A stretch of DNA of 64,000 nucleotides, from positions 1 through 64,000 of the forward strand of contig JADJSS010000045.1 of assembly GCA_016711605.1 (NCBI GenBank). The letters are read 5' to 3'. The position numbers and the translations under genes are program-made. Below, piece after piece: positions 39,274 through 48,270 of this stretch (position 1 is its first letter; the number at the start of each line of letters is the position of its first letter). The DNA comes from Saprospirales bacterium (GTDB lineage Bacteria > Bacteroidota > Bacteroidia > Chitinophagales > JADIYW01). The notes beneath the pieces were generated by a model. That model was not told the origin of the DNA, did no database searches, and saw nothing but the letters and a program-made list of their open reading frames with translations.

Positions 39274-40662
39274 CTACAACTCAAATTCATCACCTAACTC
39301 TGGAATAATTATTTTTTTAAAATTATTATTTTGCAATGCTGTTTTAAATGCTTCTTGTCGTTTTAATTCACCATGTACTAAAAAAATACTTTTCAGTTTT
39401 TCTTTATCTTGATTGCTTACAAATTGCAATAATTCTGGTTCGTCTGCGTGTGCACTCATGCTACTCATTACTTCTATCTGTGCTGCAACTTTTTTCTCAA
39501 TTCCAAAAATTTTAATGGTTTCTGGTTTTTGAATTAAGCGTTGTCCGATTGTTCCATCAGCACAATAACCAACAATTAAAATGGTGTTTTTATCTTGATC
39601 TACTTGATGGAAAATATGATGTTTTACACGACCTGCATTTGCCATACCAGAACCAGCAATAATCATACAAGGTTGATTTGATTCGTTTAATGCTTTTGAT
39701 TCTTCTACTGTTTTTACATACTTCATGTTTTTCCAACCAAACGGATTATCGTCTGTCATTAAAAACTGATGCATTTCTTCATCAAAACATTCAGGATGCA
39801 TAATAAAAACATCCGTTGCATTTATGGCAAGTGGTGAATCTACAAATACTTTAATATTTTCGAGTCTGCCTTCTGTATATAACTTGTCTAATCGATATAA
39901 TATTTCCTGTGTTCTACCAATACTAAATGCAGGAATGATTAATTTTCCTTTTTTTGTAAGAATAGTATCTTTAATTATTTGAAGAAATTTTTCATCACTT
40001 TCTGGTGTTTCTTCGTGTTTTTTTCCACCATACGTTGATTCACAAATTAAATAATCTAAAGCAGGCATCTGAACTGGATCTTTTAAAACAGGTCGATTAT
40101 ATCTTCCAACATCACCAGAAAAACCAAAGACAGTTTCTTTATTATTTTCTGTAATTTTTAAGGTAACGGTGGCACTTCCTAAAATATGACCTGCATCTAA
40201 AAATTGAACTTTTACAAACTCATTAATTGGATGCCAAATATCATATTCAATACTTGTAAAATAGCGTAAACAAATTTTTGAATCTTTTTCTGTGTATAAA
40301 GGTTTTATGTTTTTATGTTGACGTTTGCTGTTATGTTTGGCATCGCTTTCCTGTATGTGTGCACTATCCAATAACATAATACTCGATAAATCTCTGGTTG
40401 CTGATGTGCAAATAATTTGTCCACGAAAACCATCTTTAACTAATTTAGGAATTCGGCCACAATGATCGATATGTGCATGAGACAACACTAAAACATCTAT
40501 GTCTGAAGGTTTAAATAACCATCTTGAATTAAAATCTTCTAATTCATCTTCATGACCTTGGTAAAGACCACAGTCTAGTAAAATTTTATAACCATTATCG
40601 AGTGTAATAAAATGACAGCTACCTGTTACTGTTTGTGCTGCGCCGCAAATTTGTAATTTCAT
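39274..40662 (-). CDS. Metallo-beta-lactamase/beta-CASP RNA exonuclease
   Basis: A 462-residue protein with the metal motif SHAHIDHCGR near residue 60, LDAGHILGSATVTL, FSGDVGRYNRP, the beta-CASP insert with STYGGKKHE and PAFSIGRTQEIL, and the C-terminal RMMBL part with MSSMSAHADEPELL and LVHGELKRQEAF. This matches the YSH1/CPSF73-like bacterial ribonucleases that process RNA in the cytosol. The region upstream (40.66-40.87 kb) carries two copies of a 22-bp repeat. It lies upstream of the MEST-like hydrolase gene in a probable two-gene unit. Confidence 0.9.
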   Translation of the reverse strand: MKLQICGAAQTVTGSCHFITLDNGYKILLDCGLYQGHEDELEDFNSRWLFKPSDIDVLVLSHAHIDHCGRIPKLVKDGFRGQIICTSATRDLSSIMLLDSAHIQESDAKHNSKRQHKNIKPLYTEKDSKICLRYFTSIEYDIWHPINEFVKVQFLDAGHILGSATVTLKITENNKETVFGFSGDVGRYNRPVLKDPVQMPALDYLICESTYGGKKHEETPESDEKFLQIIKDTILTKKGKLIIPAFSIGRTQEILYRLDKLYTEGRLENIKVFVDSPLAINATDVFIMHPECFDEEMHQFLMTDDNPFGWKNMKYVKTVEESKALNESNQPCMIIAGSGMANAGRVKHHIFHQVDQDKNTILIVGYCADGTIGQRLIQKPETIKIFGIEKKVAAQIEVMSSMSAHADEPELLQFVSNQDKEKLKSIFLVHGELKRQEAFKTALQNNNFKKIIIPELGDEFEL

Positions 40663-40758
40663 GTGTGTTAAAGATATTAGTTATTCGTTATAAAGTTATA
40701 AAGTTATTTGGATAAACTTCAAAAATCACAACTTATAAATTATTGCTTTTTACAACCA

Positions 40759-40834
40759 AATAACTTATAACCAATAACCTATAACATTTTACGATTTTAA
40801 AAAAAATATCTGAATAACTTATTACCAATAACCT
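40759..40834. repeat. Pair of 22-bp AATAACTTATNACCAATAACCT repeats
   Basis: AATAACTTATAACCAATAAC at 40759 and AATAACTTATTACCAATAAC at 40813 are direct repeats with one mismatch over 22 bp, 54 bp apart. The core CTTATAACCAATAAC recurs inverted at 27637-27653, and a variant lies at 27797-27813. It seems to be a small dispersed intergenic repeat. Confidence 0.65.
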
Positions 40835-40872
40835 TTAACTTTACTATATTTGATTTATAAAAAAACGAAATT

Positions 40873-41340
40873 ATGTTACAAGATATTTTTAATGATGTTC
40901 AAGCAAAAATCCAAAACCAAATTCAGGAAAAATTTGGATTGAGTGCCGATCAAACAACACAAAGCACGAATGTGTTATTAGAAAATTTTAAAAAGTTTTT
41001 TTCTGAAGATTTGATGGCTGGTGGAATGAGTGGTATGAAAGATTTGATGAGCAATGGAATCAACGATATTAAAAATAATCCAACGCTGAATAATTTGCGT
41101 GATAATGTGTTGAGTGATTTGCAATCTAAAGTTGGTTTAAGCGAAGACACTGCGCAAAAAGTAAGAGATTTTTCGCTAGGTGAGTTGTTTGCATCTTTTA
41201 AAGAACAATTTTTTAATGAAGAAGGCAAACCAGACTTTTCAAAAATAATGAGCAAAATAAACATTTCAGATTTTCAAGCACAAGCACAAGAAATGATGGG
41301 AAAAATGGGTGTTGATTTGAGCAAATTTTTTGGTAAGTAG
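40873..41340 (+). CDS. Helical protein of unknown function (DUF937/YidB-like)
   Basis: A 155-residue cytosolic protein, mostly alpha-helical and low in cysteine, tryptophan and aromatic residues. Two similar segments (AKIQNQIQEKFGLSADQTTQ and LSDLQSKVGLSEDTAQKVRD) suggest a repeated helical hairpin as in DUF937-type proteins. No catalytic motif is seen. It is a single gene, convergent with the next unknown gene (7 bp between stops). Confidence 0.65.
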   Translation: MLQDIFNDVQAKIQNQIQEKFGLSADQTTQSTNVLLENFKKFFSEDLMAGGMSGMKDLMSNGINDIKNNPTLNNLRDNVLSDLQSKVGLSEDTAQKVRDFSLGELFASFKEQFFNEEGKPDFSKIMSKINISDFQAQAQEMMGKMGVDLSKFFGK

Positions 41341-41346
41341 TTTTAT

Positions 41347-41922
41347 TTAGTCTGTTAGATAAAATTTCGTAGCTAACTTTTTTACAATACCTTCTGGAAA
41401 TATTCGCTTATAAACACTACCAGACATCCATCTTATAAATTTCCATTGTTTGCCTTCATAAATAGCGAGCATTGTGTTTAGTTGCCATATTCTAAATTCA
41501 TCATTTTCTTTATCGTATTTTACGTGACTATCACCGTATACACTTTTTAATAACTTTAGCATGATTCTTATTTGCTGTTTCATGTCTTTAGTATGTTCAT
41601 CATAATCAATAGATTCATTTTTGATAATTTTTGTTAACACATCTTCATGTCTATCAATTTTCATTTCTAGATAATATTTTATTTTTGAAAATGAATAATT
41701 GTCAATATTAAAAATTGGTGACATACTGTGAATTGAAAATGTATCAATGTAGTTTGTTATTACATCATCTTTGAAAGAATTTTTCAATTGTTTAGTAATC
41801 TCTTTTTTAGGCACCATTTTAAAAATTCCAGAATACAAATAGTTTACGATAGATTTGTAATCGTTATTTTTAGTGGAAGAAATATAATCTTCTAATGCAA
41901 TTTGTAGAGAATGTTCATTCAT
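41347..41922 (-). CDS. Hypothetical protein
   Basis: A 191-residue protein without signal peptide or membrane segment. The sequence pattern (start with ALEDYISSTKNNDYKSIVNY, later EFRIWQLNTMLAIYEGKQWKF) recalls the small SnoaL/NTF2-like fold in which a conserved WRF/WKF strand ends the domain, but I cannot confirm that. It lies 18 bp downstream of argE and could be the last gene of the argB-argE transcript. Confidence 0.6.
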   Translation of the reverse strand: MNEHSLQIALEDYISSTKNNDYKSIVNYLYSGIFKMVPKKEITKQLKNSFKDDVITNYIDTFSIHSMSPIFNIDNYSFSKIKYYLEMKIDRHEDVLTKIIKNESIDYDEHTKDMKQQIRIMLKLLKSVYGDSHVKYDKENDEFRIWQLNTMLAIYEGKQWKFIRWMSGSVYKRIFPEGIVKKLATKFYLTD

Positions 41923-41940
41923 TGTTGTAATTTTAAAATA

Positions 41941-43005
41941 TTACAAAACTTGTTCCAACAACTTCTTATAAATTTTCAAACCATCTTCAATTTCTTGCAA
42001 GTAAACAAACTCATCAGCTGTGTGAGAACGCTCTGATTTTCCTGGTCCAATTTTTACACTTGGAATTTTTAGCAACGCTTGGTCAGACAATGTAGAAGAA
42101 CCAAATAATTCAATGCCTATTTTTTCAGCAGCACGCACAATAGCATGTTCTTTATCAATAGCAGATGGCATCAATCGTGTTGAACGTGGTTTTATTTCTG
42201 CTTTCACATTATCGCGAATAATTTCCAGCAATTGATCCGTAGAATATTCAGGAATCGTGCGTACATCAACCGTGTATTTACAACTGTCTGGTATAATATT
42301 ATGTTGCGTACCAGCTTGTATTAAGCTTACTGTTAGTTTCACTGGACCCAAAACTGGATTTATTTTTTTGAACTGATAATTCTGAAACCATTGTACGTCA
42401 ACCATCGCTAAATAAATGGCATTGACACCTTCATTGCGCGCCGAATGTCCAGCTTTTCCTTTCACTTCACCATCTAACACCATCAAGCCTTTTTCTGCAA
42501 TCGCCATTTTCATTTCAGTTGGTTCACCAACAATCGCAAATTCGCAAGCCGTGGTAAGTTCCGTTAATTGATCGATTCCATTTTTACCAGAAATTTCTTC
42601 TTCAGCAGAAGCCACAAAAATAAGATTGTATTTCAAATCATCTCTTTCATAAAAATGTAAAAAAGTTCCCAATAAAGAAACCAACGCAGCACCAGCATCG
42701 TTGCTGCCTAAACCAATAATTTTATCATCTTCAATGGTTGCGCCAAACGGATTTTTTATCCAACCATCAACTGGTTTTACCGTATCAATATGTGAATTTA
42801 AAAGTATGCTTGGTTTTAAAAAATTGAAGTGTTTGTTTTTTATCCAAGTATTATTTAGTTTGGTTTCAAACGGAATTTTTTTTCCTTTTAAAAATTTACG
42901 AATCAATTCAGCTGCTTTTTCTTCTTCTTTACTAAACGAAGAAATCGCAATTAATTTTTGTAACAATTCAATGTATGTTGCGCTTATGTTTTCGTTGGTT
43001 GCCAT
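41941..43005 (-). CDS. argE: M20 metallopeptidase, N-acyl-citrulline/ornithine deacylase ArgE-type
   Basis: An M20 hydrolase of about 354 residues. The metal ligands are seen in LNSHIDTVKP, GLGSNDAGAALV and SAEEEISG, with EPTEM further on and SDQALL/HTADEFVYL near the end. I start at ATG 43005, 1 bp after the argB stop; the frame opens at 43044 but the extra residues overlap argB. Standing directly behind argB, it should remove the acyl group late in arginine synthesis. Because ArgF' here has a valine that favours N-succinylornithine, the true substrate may be N-succinylcitrulline; this is inference. Confidence 0.85.
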   Translation of the reverse strand: MATNENISATYIELLQKLIAISSFSKEEEKAAELIRKFLKGKKIPFETKLNNTWIKNKHFNFLKPSILLNSHIDTVKPVDGWIKNPFGATIEDDKIIGLGSNDAGAALVSLLGTFLHFYERDDLKYNLIFVASAEEEISGKNGIDQLTELTTACEFAIVGEPTEMKMAIAEKGLMVLDGEVKGKAGHSARNEGVNAIYLAMVDVQWFQNYQFKKINPVLGPVKLTVSLIQAGTQHNIIPDSCKYTVDVRTIPEYSTDQLLEIIRDNVKAEIKPRSTRLMPSAIDKEHAIVRAAEKIGIELFGSSTLSDQALLKIPSVKIGPGKSERSHTADEFVYLQEIEDGLKIYKKLLEQVL

Positions 43006-43006
43006 T

Positions 43007-43795
43007 CTAAATCGTAAAGGTTGTTCCAAAAATACTATTTCCATTTAGAATTGAAAGCACATCTTGAACATTACATAAAATAACTTTTTCCACACCGTTT
43101 TTTAATGCATGAATAATGTTGTCTATTTTCGGCAACATACCTTGTGTAATGATTTGTTTTTGTTTGAGTTGCTCAATTTCTGAAGTTTTAATATGCTGAA
43201 TAACGCTTTCATTTTTGTTAATATCTAACAACAAACCTTTTTTATCAAAACAATAAACAAAAGTGACTTTATACATTTTTGAAAATGCAATTGCCATTTC
43301 CGAAGCAATAGTATCTGCGTTGGTGTTTAATAAAATTCCGTTTTTGTCGTGTGTAATAGGTGCAAAAACTGGTGTGATATTTTTTTCTAAAATTGATTGA
43401 ATAAACTCAACATTGATAGCATCAATATCTCCAACAAAACCAAAATCTAATTTATGATTGTTGCGTTTATGTGCAAGAATTGAATTCGCATCAGCACCAG
43501 TTAAACCAAGTGCATTGCAATTATTTTTTTGTAATTGCGCAACTATTTTTTTATTAATTAAACCAGCATATACCATCGTTACTACATCCAAAGTTGCTTC
43601 GTCAGTAATGCGTCTTCCATCAATTTGTTTAGTTTCGATGTTAAGTTTTTGTGCTAACTCAGTCGCCATTTTTCCACCACTATGAATTAAAATTTTTGGT
43701 AAAGTTATGTTAGAAAAATCTACTAAAAAGTTAGATAATGCATGTACATCATCAATACTGTTTCCTCCAATTTTGATTATAATAATTTCCTGCAA
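43007..43795 (-). CDS. argB: Acetylglutamate kinase ArgB (N-acyl-glutamate kinase)
   Basis: A 262-residue amino-acid kinase with IIKIGGNSID at the N-terminus, LIHSGGKMATELAQKL for the glycine-rich loop, GLTGADANSI, NINADTIASE-like LLNTNADTIASEMA, and a C-terminal TQGMLPKIDNIIHAL. It phosphorylates the gamma-carboxyl of N-acylglutamate, the second step of arginine synthesis; in Bacteroidetes with N-succinylornithine transcarbamylase the acyl group may be succinyl. It overlaps no gene but is directly coupled to argE (1-bp gap). The other arg genes are 3.5 kb away, which is unusual. Confidence 0.93.
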   Translation of the reverse strand: MQEIIIIKIGGNSIDDVHALSNFLVDFSNITLPKILIHSGGKMATELAQKLNIETKQIDGRRITDEATLDVVTMVYAGLINKKIVAQLQKNNCNALGLTGADANSILAHKRNNHKLDFGFVGDIDAINVEFIQSILEKNITPVFAPITHDKNGILLNTNADTIASEMAIAFSKMYKVTFVYCFDKKGLLLDINKNESVIQHIKTSEIEQLKQKQIITQGMLPKIDNIIHALKNGVEKVILCNVQDVLSILNGNSIFGTTFTI

Positions 43796-43824
43796 GTTGA
43801 TTATATTTAAACGAAAATAATCAA

Positions 43825-44809
43825 ATGAAATCTAAATTGTTTTTTGTTATTGTTATTCTTACTTCAATTTTTCTTGTAAAAAAGAAACTATCAATGGTAG
43901 ATATAAAACTGTTTCTCAAATTATAGTTGGTTCTGGACCAGAAGATATTTTATTTGACAAAATAATAATCGCATATTGGTTTCATGCAATGAACGAAGAG
44001 ACGGCAAGCCAGAACTCGGAGAAATCATACAGATTAATATTGCAACTGATGAAAGTTCTATTTTGACTCGAAATAATTTTCCTGCAATTCCATTCAATCC
44101 ACATGGTTTTGATTTGCAAACTATAAATGGAATTCCATATTTATTTGTAATCAATCATTATCGCGATGCTGCTAGCACCAATTCTGTAATTCAGTTTAAA
44201 ATAAATTCATCAAATTTAGAATTTATCAAAGAATATAAAAATGAGTTGTTGATTTCTCCAAATGATTTAACTGTGTTGCCAAATGGTAGTTTTTATTTTT
44301 CAAACGATAAAAATTCATCTAATATTTTAGAATTATTAACCAATCCAAATGCTGGTTCTGTAGGTTTTTGTGATGGTCATTCTACATGGAAAAAAGTGGA
44401 TAGTTTAATTGGTTTTCCGAATGGTTTATACAATGAAAATAACAAATTGTATTTGGCTACATCGCGTAATCATGCATTGTATGCATACGAAATGAATGCT
44501 GATGGAACTTTGCAAAACAAATCAACGTTGTCTACTATAAATGGAATGGATAACTTAACAAACTTTGGTGATGAACTATTAGTTTCAGTGCATCCAGATG
44601 AAGTAAAATTTGCCTTATTGTCTTATATTCCAACGATTAAATCGCCTTCAATTACCTATGCAATTAATAAACAAACTGGCAAATCAAGAATTGTTTTTAA
44701 TGACGATGGAAAATTAATTTCCGGTTCGTCAACTGCTTTAATAATTGGAGACGACTTATATTTGGCGCAGGTTTTCGATAATTTTTTATTAAAAGTTCAT
44801 GATTATTAA
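43825..44809 (+). pseudogene. Arylesterase/SMP-30-like lipoprotein with two frameshifts
   Basis: Starting at ATG 43825 the signal reads MKSKLFFVIVILTSIF; restoring one T in the run at 43868 gives the lipobox SIFSCKKE, and restoring one A at 43959 joins it to the long open frame beginning at 43976. The repaired product is about 328 residues with EDILFD, ILVSCNERRDG, NPHGFDLQTINGIPYLFVIN, SPNDLTVLPNGSFYFSND and LYLAQVFDNFLLKVHDY, the beta-propeller pattern of paraoxonase/arylesterase and SMP-30 relatives. It would be a periplasmic or outer-membrane-bound esterase or lactonase. Both breaks are homopolymer losses, so the gene may be intact in reality. Confidence 0.75.
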
Positions 44810-44902
44810 ATGCGTGTTTTGTGGTATTTGAAATTTGAGAAATAAAATGAAAATTTGATACAATAAAAACATTCTAAATTCGTTACCATTAAAACTAATT
44901 TT

Positions 44903-45940
44903 ATGAAGAACTTATTTTTTTTCTTGATTTTTATTTTATCAACTAAAATAAATTTCGCCATTTCAGGGATTTCTGAAACACCTTTTTCCGAATACAAATT
45001 TGATGCTAAAGAATGTAAAGTTATTTTGCATCATAAATCACGCATTTTAATTCCATCATATACTTTTTATTTAGACGGAAAATTGTACGAAGGCGAAGTG
45101 AATTTAAAATACAGAGAATTTATAGATCAATTGGATATTGTACTAAATAATATTCCAATGAATTACGCTGCCAATGATAAAACGCATGTGCTGGAAAGTG
45201 GTGGTATGTTTGAATTGTATGCGTATGGTAATGGTAAATTATTAACATTTGAAGAGGATAAAAAAATAAGCGTTCAATTGGCAACTAAATATGATATTGC
45301 TGGTGGTGAAACATTTAAATTGAATACAGCTACAAAAAATTGGGAAAAGAAAACATTGTTTGCAAATGTTGCAGATGCGAATGTTCAATTGCCAACTGAT
45401 AAAAGAGATATGTGGAACGATAATTTATGGTTAGATAATGATGGACAACGTGATGAAGTATTTATGGATACGTCAAAAGATTTAAGTGGAAAAATGGCAG
45501 TCGTGCAAGTTTATAATTCAACTACATATAATGATGAAGAAATACGAGAACAAGCATTTAAAACCATGAACATTGATGAAATGGGAATTTATAATTGCGA
45601 TAAAATTTTGAATGATGAAACTATTCCATTAGCAGTTGAATTCAAGTTAAACACTTCTAACAAACAATTAAATTCTGTTATTTATGTGGTTTATAAAAAT
45701 AGAAATGCAGTTTTAACCTATTATCCAGAACAATTAAAAACTGATTTTAAATTATTAGCAAACGAAGAGTTTACTATTTTTTCAGTTGCAAAAGACGGTA
45801 AAATTGCAGTAGTTGATAAAACATTTTTAGCACAATTTGATGTTGCAAAATTTAAAAATAAAAAAGTATTGATGCCAATGAAAGTAGTTTTAAAAACACC
45901 AACATCTAAACAAGAATTAGCTATGTTGACTGGTTTGTAA
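44903..45940 (+). CDS. Secreted protein of unknown function
   Basis: A 345-residue protein with signal peptide MKNLFFFLIFILSTKINFA. The mature part is rich in beta-structure and includes SGGMFELYAYGNGKLLTFE, NWEKKTLFANVADANVQLPT, RDMWNDNLWLDNDGQRDEVF and repeated Lys/Asp-rich strands. There are no sorting domain and few cysteines. I do not recognise a family. It stands 94 bp after the arylesterase-like gene, and the next secreted protein follows 87 bp on, so these may be a small transcript of exported proteins inserted between the two arg clusters. Confidence 0.7.
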   Translation: MKNLFFFLIFILSTKINFAISGISETPFSEYKFDAKECKVILHHKSRILIPSYTFYLDGKLYEGEVNLKYREFIDQLDIVLNNIPMNYAANDKTHVLESGGMFELYAYGNGKLLTFEEDKKISVQLATKYDIAGGETFKLNTATKNWEKKTLFANVADANVQLPTDKRDMWNDNLWLDNDGQRDEVFMDTSKDLSGKMAVVQVYNSTTYNDEEIREQAFKTMNIDEMGIYNCDKILNDETIPLAVEFKLNTSNKQLNSVIYVVYKNRNAVLTYYPEQLKTDFKLLANEEFTIFSVAKDGKIAVVDKTFLAQFDVAKFKNKKVLMPMKVVLKTPTSKQELAMLTGL

Positions 45941-45970
45941 AAAGTGAAAGTGATAGTGAAGATGAAAGTG
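45941..45970. repeat. GTGAAA-type short repeat
   Basis: AAAGTGAAAGTGATAGTGAA plus GATGAAAGTG follows directly on the stop codon of the preceding gene. Near-identical units lie in frame inside the helicase (24184-24214) and the trans-sulfuration enzyme (51993-52018). It looks like a mobile or expandable simple repeat. Confidence 0.55.
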
Positions 45971-46026
45971 TTGTAAGGAATTGCATGTTCCATTTTAAAT
46001 TATTTTCGACGTTTTAAAGTTCTCAA

Positions 46027-46665
46027 ATGATAAAATATTTTAACCTAATTATTCTTTTCTTTTTTGTGCAAAAATCATTTTCGCAAAATCTACAAGCAGA
46101 TACTTTTACGTACACCATCAATTTAGATTTATCACAAAACTTGTATCTAAAAACTGTTCCTGTAGATTTATTGAAAGGTTATTGTGAAGGAAAATGGAAT
46201 GCGTATTATCCAAAATATGAAATGACGCAATGTATGTTTGGAGATTTTTTACAACGTTTTAATAAGTATCAAATTCAACAAAAATCAGCTGACTTTTGTG
46301 CAGATGATTATTGCGCGAGTCCATATTTTACTGATTTTTACAAAGAGTTTGCTCGCAAAATTAAATTTAAAGAAGTAGTGTATTTTGATATGCAACATCA
46401 AACAGAAAGAAGAGAGATGGTTTGGATACAAGTTTTTTATTCACGTTTAGAGAATGAAACTTGGGTTCATTATAGTGGTCCAATTTTTTATTTTAAAGAG
46501 TTAAATAAAAGTACAACACCTATTCAGGTTTATAATAAAAATATCAGATCCATTTCATGGAGTTTAGATAAAGAATTCTCTACACGTGGATTTATCATAA
46601 ATGAAAATCCTCAAAAAACTAACAAGAAAAAAGTGATAAAAATAAGTGATGTTGAAGAATTTTAA
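46027..46665 (+). CDS. Secreted protein of unknown function
   Basis: A 212-residue protein with signal peptide MIKYFNLIILFFFVQKSFSQ. It has cysteines in CEGKWNAYYPKYEMTQC and CADDYC and a predicted globular alpha/beta body (KYQIQQKSADFCADDYC, EMVWIQVFYSRLENETWVHY). A weak resemblance to the periplasmic T9SS protein GldN (FLQRFNKYQI) was considered but is not strong enough to claim. Its stop overlaps the stop of the convergent gene at 46662 by 4 bp. Confidence 0.7.
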   Translation: MIKYFNLIILFFFVQKSFSQNLQADTFTYTINLDLSQNLYLKTVPVDLLKGYCEGKWNAYYPKYEMTQCMFGDFLQRFNKYQIQQKSADFCADDYCASPYFTDFYKEFARKIKFKEVVYFDMQHQTERREMVWIQVFYSRLENETWVHYSGPIFYFKELNKSTTPIQVYNKNIRSISWSLDKEFSTRGFIINENPQKTNKKKVIKISDVEEF

Positions 46666-47252
46666 TTGATAATTCTTCTAAGTTTAATAGACCAATCTAA
46701 ATGCATTTCTACTATAATAGGAAATTCTGCATCGTTTAAATAAGTTATTGAATATCCATCAATATCAGACACAGTTCTGCAATTAAACTCATTTGAATTG
46801 TCATTTTTATATTGAAAATTTTGTGTGTGATCATAGCCGTTTCCAAATATCGATTTTTTGTTTTTTTCATTGTCTAAATATATTTCCATAGAACTGTTTT
46901 TTTGCCAGTTCTGAAACATTTTATTACTAATTAATATACTGGTTTGATCAACAAGTTCAGCTTTATCTTCTGTGAAAAAGTTAAATAATGTACTTGCATT
47001 TTGAGTTGCATTTTTTTGGATATTTATGATACCGTTCTTATTTAATGGTTTGCTGGTATTCCATTCAAAACTAAATTTATTTTCTACTTCCTGAATAGTA
47101 ATGTCTAATGAATATTGCATGCCATTATAACTAACATCATATATTATTTTAGTGCCTTTTTTTATAATGCTTTTTGGATTCAAATAAGCAAATGATGAGA
47201 TATGCATAAGCATTGACATCAAAAAAATAGATTTTGTAAAGATAGATGTCAT
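46662..47252 (-). CDS. Secreted protein of unknown function
   Basis: A 196-residue protein with a signal peptide (MTSIFTKSIFLMSMLMHISS, then FA). The mature part starts KSIIKKGTKIIYDVSYNGMQ and shows repeated beta-strands (YSLDITIQEVENKFSFEW), like the lipocalin-shaped DUF3108/LolA-type folds, but I cannot assign one. It is 70 bp downstream of argF', on the same strand, and may be read from the arg promoter. Confidence 0.6.
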   Translation of the reverse strand: MTSIFTKSIFLMSMLMHISSFAYLNPKSIIKKGTKIIYDVSYNGMQYSLDITIQEVENKFSFEWNTSKPLNKNGIINIQKNATQNASTLFNFFTEDKAELVDQTSILISNKMFQNWQKNSSMEIYLDNEKNKKSIFGNGYDHTQNFQYKNDNSNEFNCRTVSDIDGYSITYLNDAEFPIIVEMHLDWSIKLRRIIN

Positions 47253-47322
47253 AAGTTAGTAACATTAGTTGGTAATGAAGTTAGCTAATATTATTGACAA
47301 TTACAATATGATGTGGATGAAA

Positions 47323-48270
47323 TTAAATTGTTTTAAGTATGTTTTTTAATACGATTTGAGCTGCAAATTCTCGATTGGCAGCTTGTTTAATGACTAAAGA
47401 ATTGTTTGAATCTAACACATCATCAGCAACTTCAATATTTCTGCGTGTTGGCAGGCAATGCATAAATTTAGCATTATTGGTTAATTGCATCATCTTATCA
47501 GTAATTTTCCAATCAGTATGATTGCCAATTATTTGACCATAATCTGTATAAGAACTCCAGTTTTTTGCATAAATAAAATCAGCATTTTCAAAAGCTTCTT
47601 CTTGATTATAGATAATATTTGCTTTACCAGAAAAATGCTCACTTAATTCATAACCTTCAGGATGCGTAATCACAAATTCAATATCACTTTTATTCATCCA
47701 TTCTGCAAATGAATTAGAAACACATTGTGGTAAGGGTTTGATATGTGGCGCCCAAGTCAACACTACTTTTGGTTTTGGTTTTGTTGTATGTTCGCGAATC
47801 GTCATTAAATCAGTTAATGATTGCAAAGGATGAACCGTAGCTGATTCCATGTTAACAACAGGCACTTTTACATTTTCTAAAAATTTATGTAGCACATATT
47901 CTGAGTAGTCTTTTTCTTTATCTATCAACGTAGGAAAGGCGCGAATGCCAATAATATCTGCGTATTCACTGATAACAGCAGCGCCTTCTTTTATGTGTTC
48001 AACAGTTGAACCATTCATAATTGCACCATCTTCATATTCCATTTGCCAGCTATCTTGGTTTAGGTTTAAGATGATAGTATTCATTCCTAAATTTTGTGCT
48101 GCTTTTTGCGTAGAAATTCTGGTTCGTAAAGATGAATTTAAAAATAGCAAAACCATCGTTTTATTTTCGCCAAGCTGTTTAAAAGCAAAACGATTTTGTT
48201 TTAATTCAATCGCTTGTTGTGCCAAAAGCTCAGTATTTACTACGTCTTTGACTGAAAGAAAGTTTTTCAT
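47323..48270 (-). CDS. argF': N-acyl-ornithine carbamoyltransferase ArgF' (probably N-succinylornithine-specific)
   Basis: A 315-residue transcarbamylase. SLRTRIST (residues 47-54) is the carbamoyl-phosphate loop; HPLQSLTDLMT, WAPHIKPLPQCVSNSFAEWM, THPEGYELS and MHCLPTRRNIEV match the Bacteroides fragilis N-succinylornithine enzyme closely. Position 90, preceding EH in NGSTVEH, is valine. In that position Pro marks the B. fragilis N-succinyl enzyme and Glu (E92) marks the Xanthomonas N-acetyl enzyme, and Val at this site converts the Xanthomonas enzyme toward succinylornithine. I therefore predict N-succinylornithine as substrate. The start overlaps the end of argD by 4 bp, so the two are translationally coupled. 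Confidence 0.93.
   Translation of the reverse strand: MKNFLSVKDVVNTELLAQQAIELKQNRFAFKQLGENKTMVLLFLNSSLRTRISTQKAAQNLGMNTIILNLNQDSWQMEYEDGAIMNGSTVEHIKEGAAVISEYADIIGIRAFPTLIDKEKDYSEYVLHKFLENVKVPVVNMESATVHPLQSLTDLMTIREHTTKPKPKVVLTWAPHIKPLPQCVSNSFAEWMNKSDIEFVITHPEGYELSEHFSGKANIIYNQEEAFENADFIYAKNWSSYTDYGQIIGNHTDWKITDKMMQLTNNAKFMHCLPTRRNIEVADDVLDSNNSLVIKQAANREFAAQIVLKNILKTI

Noticed and set aside
46027..46665. GldN/PorN homologue
   Set aside because: Only a short FLQRFNKYQI-like match; size, cysteines and the rest do not fit, and no gldKLM genes are adjacent.
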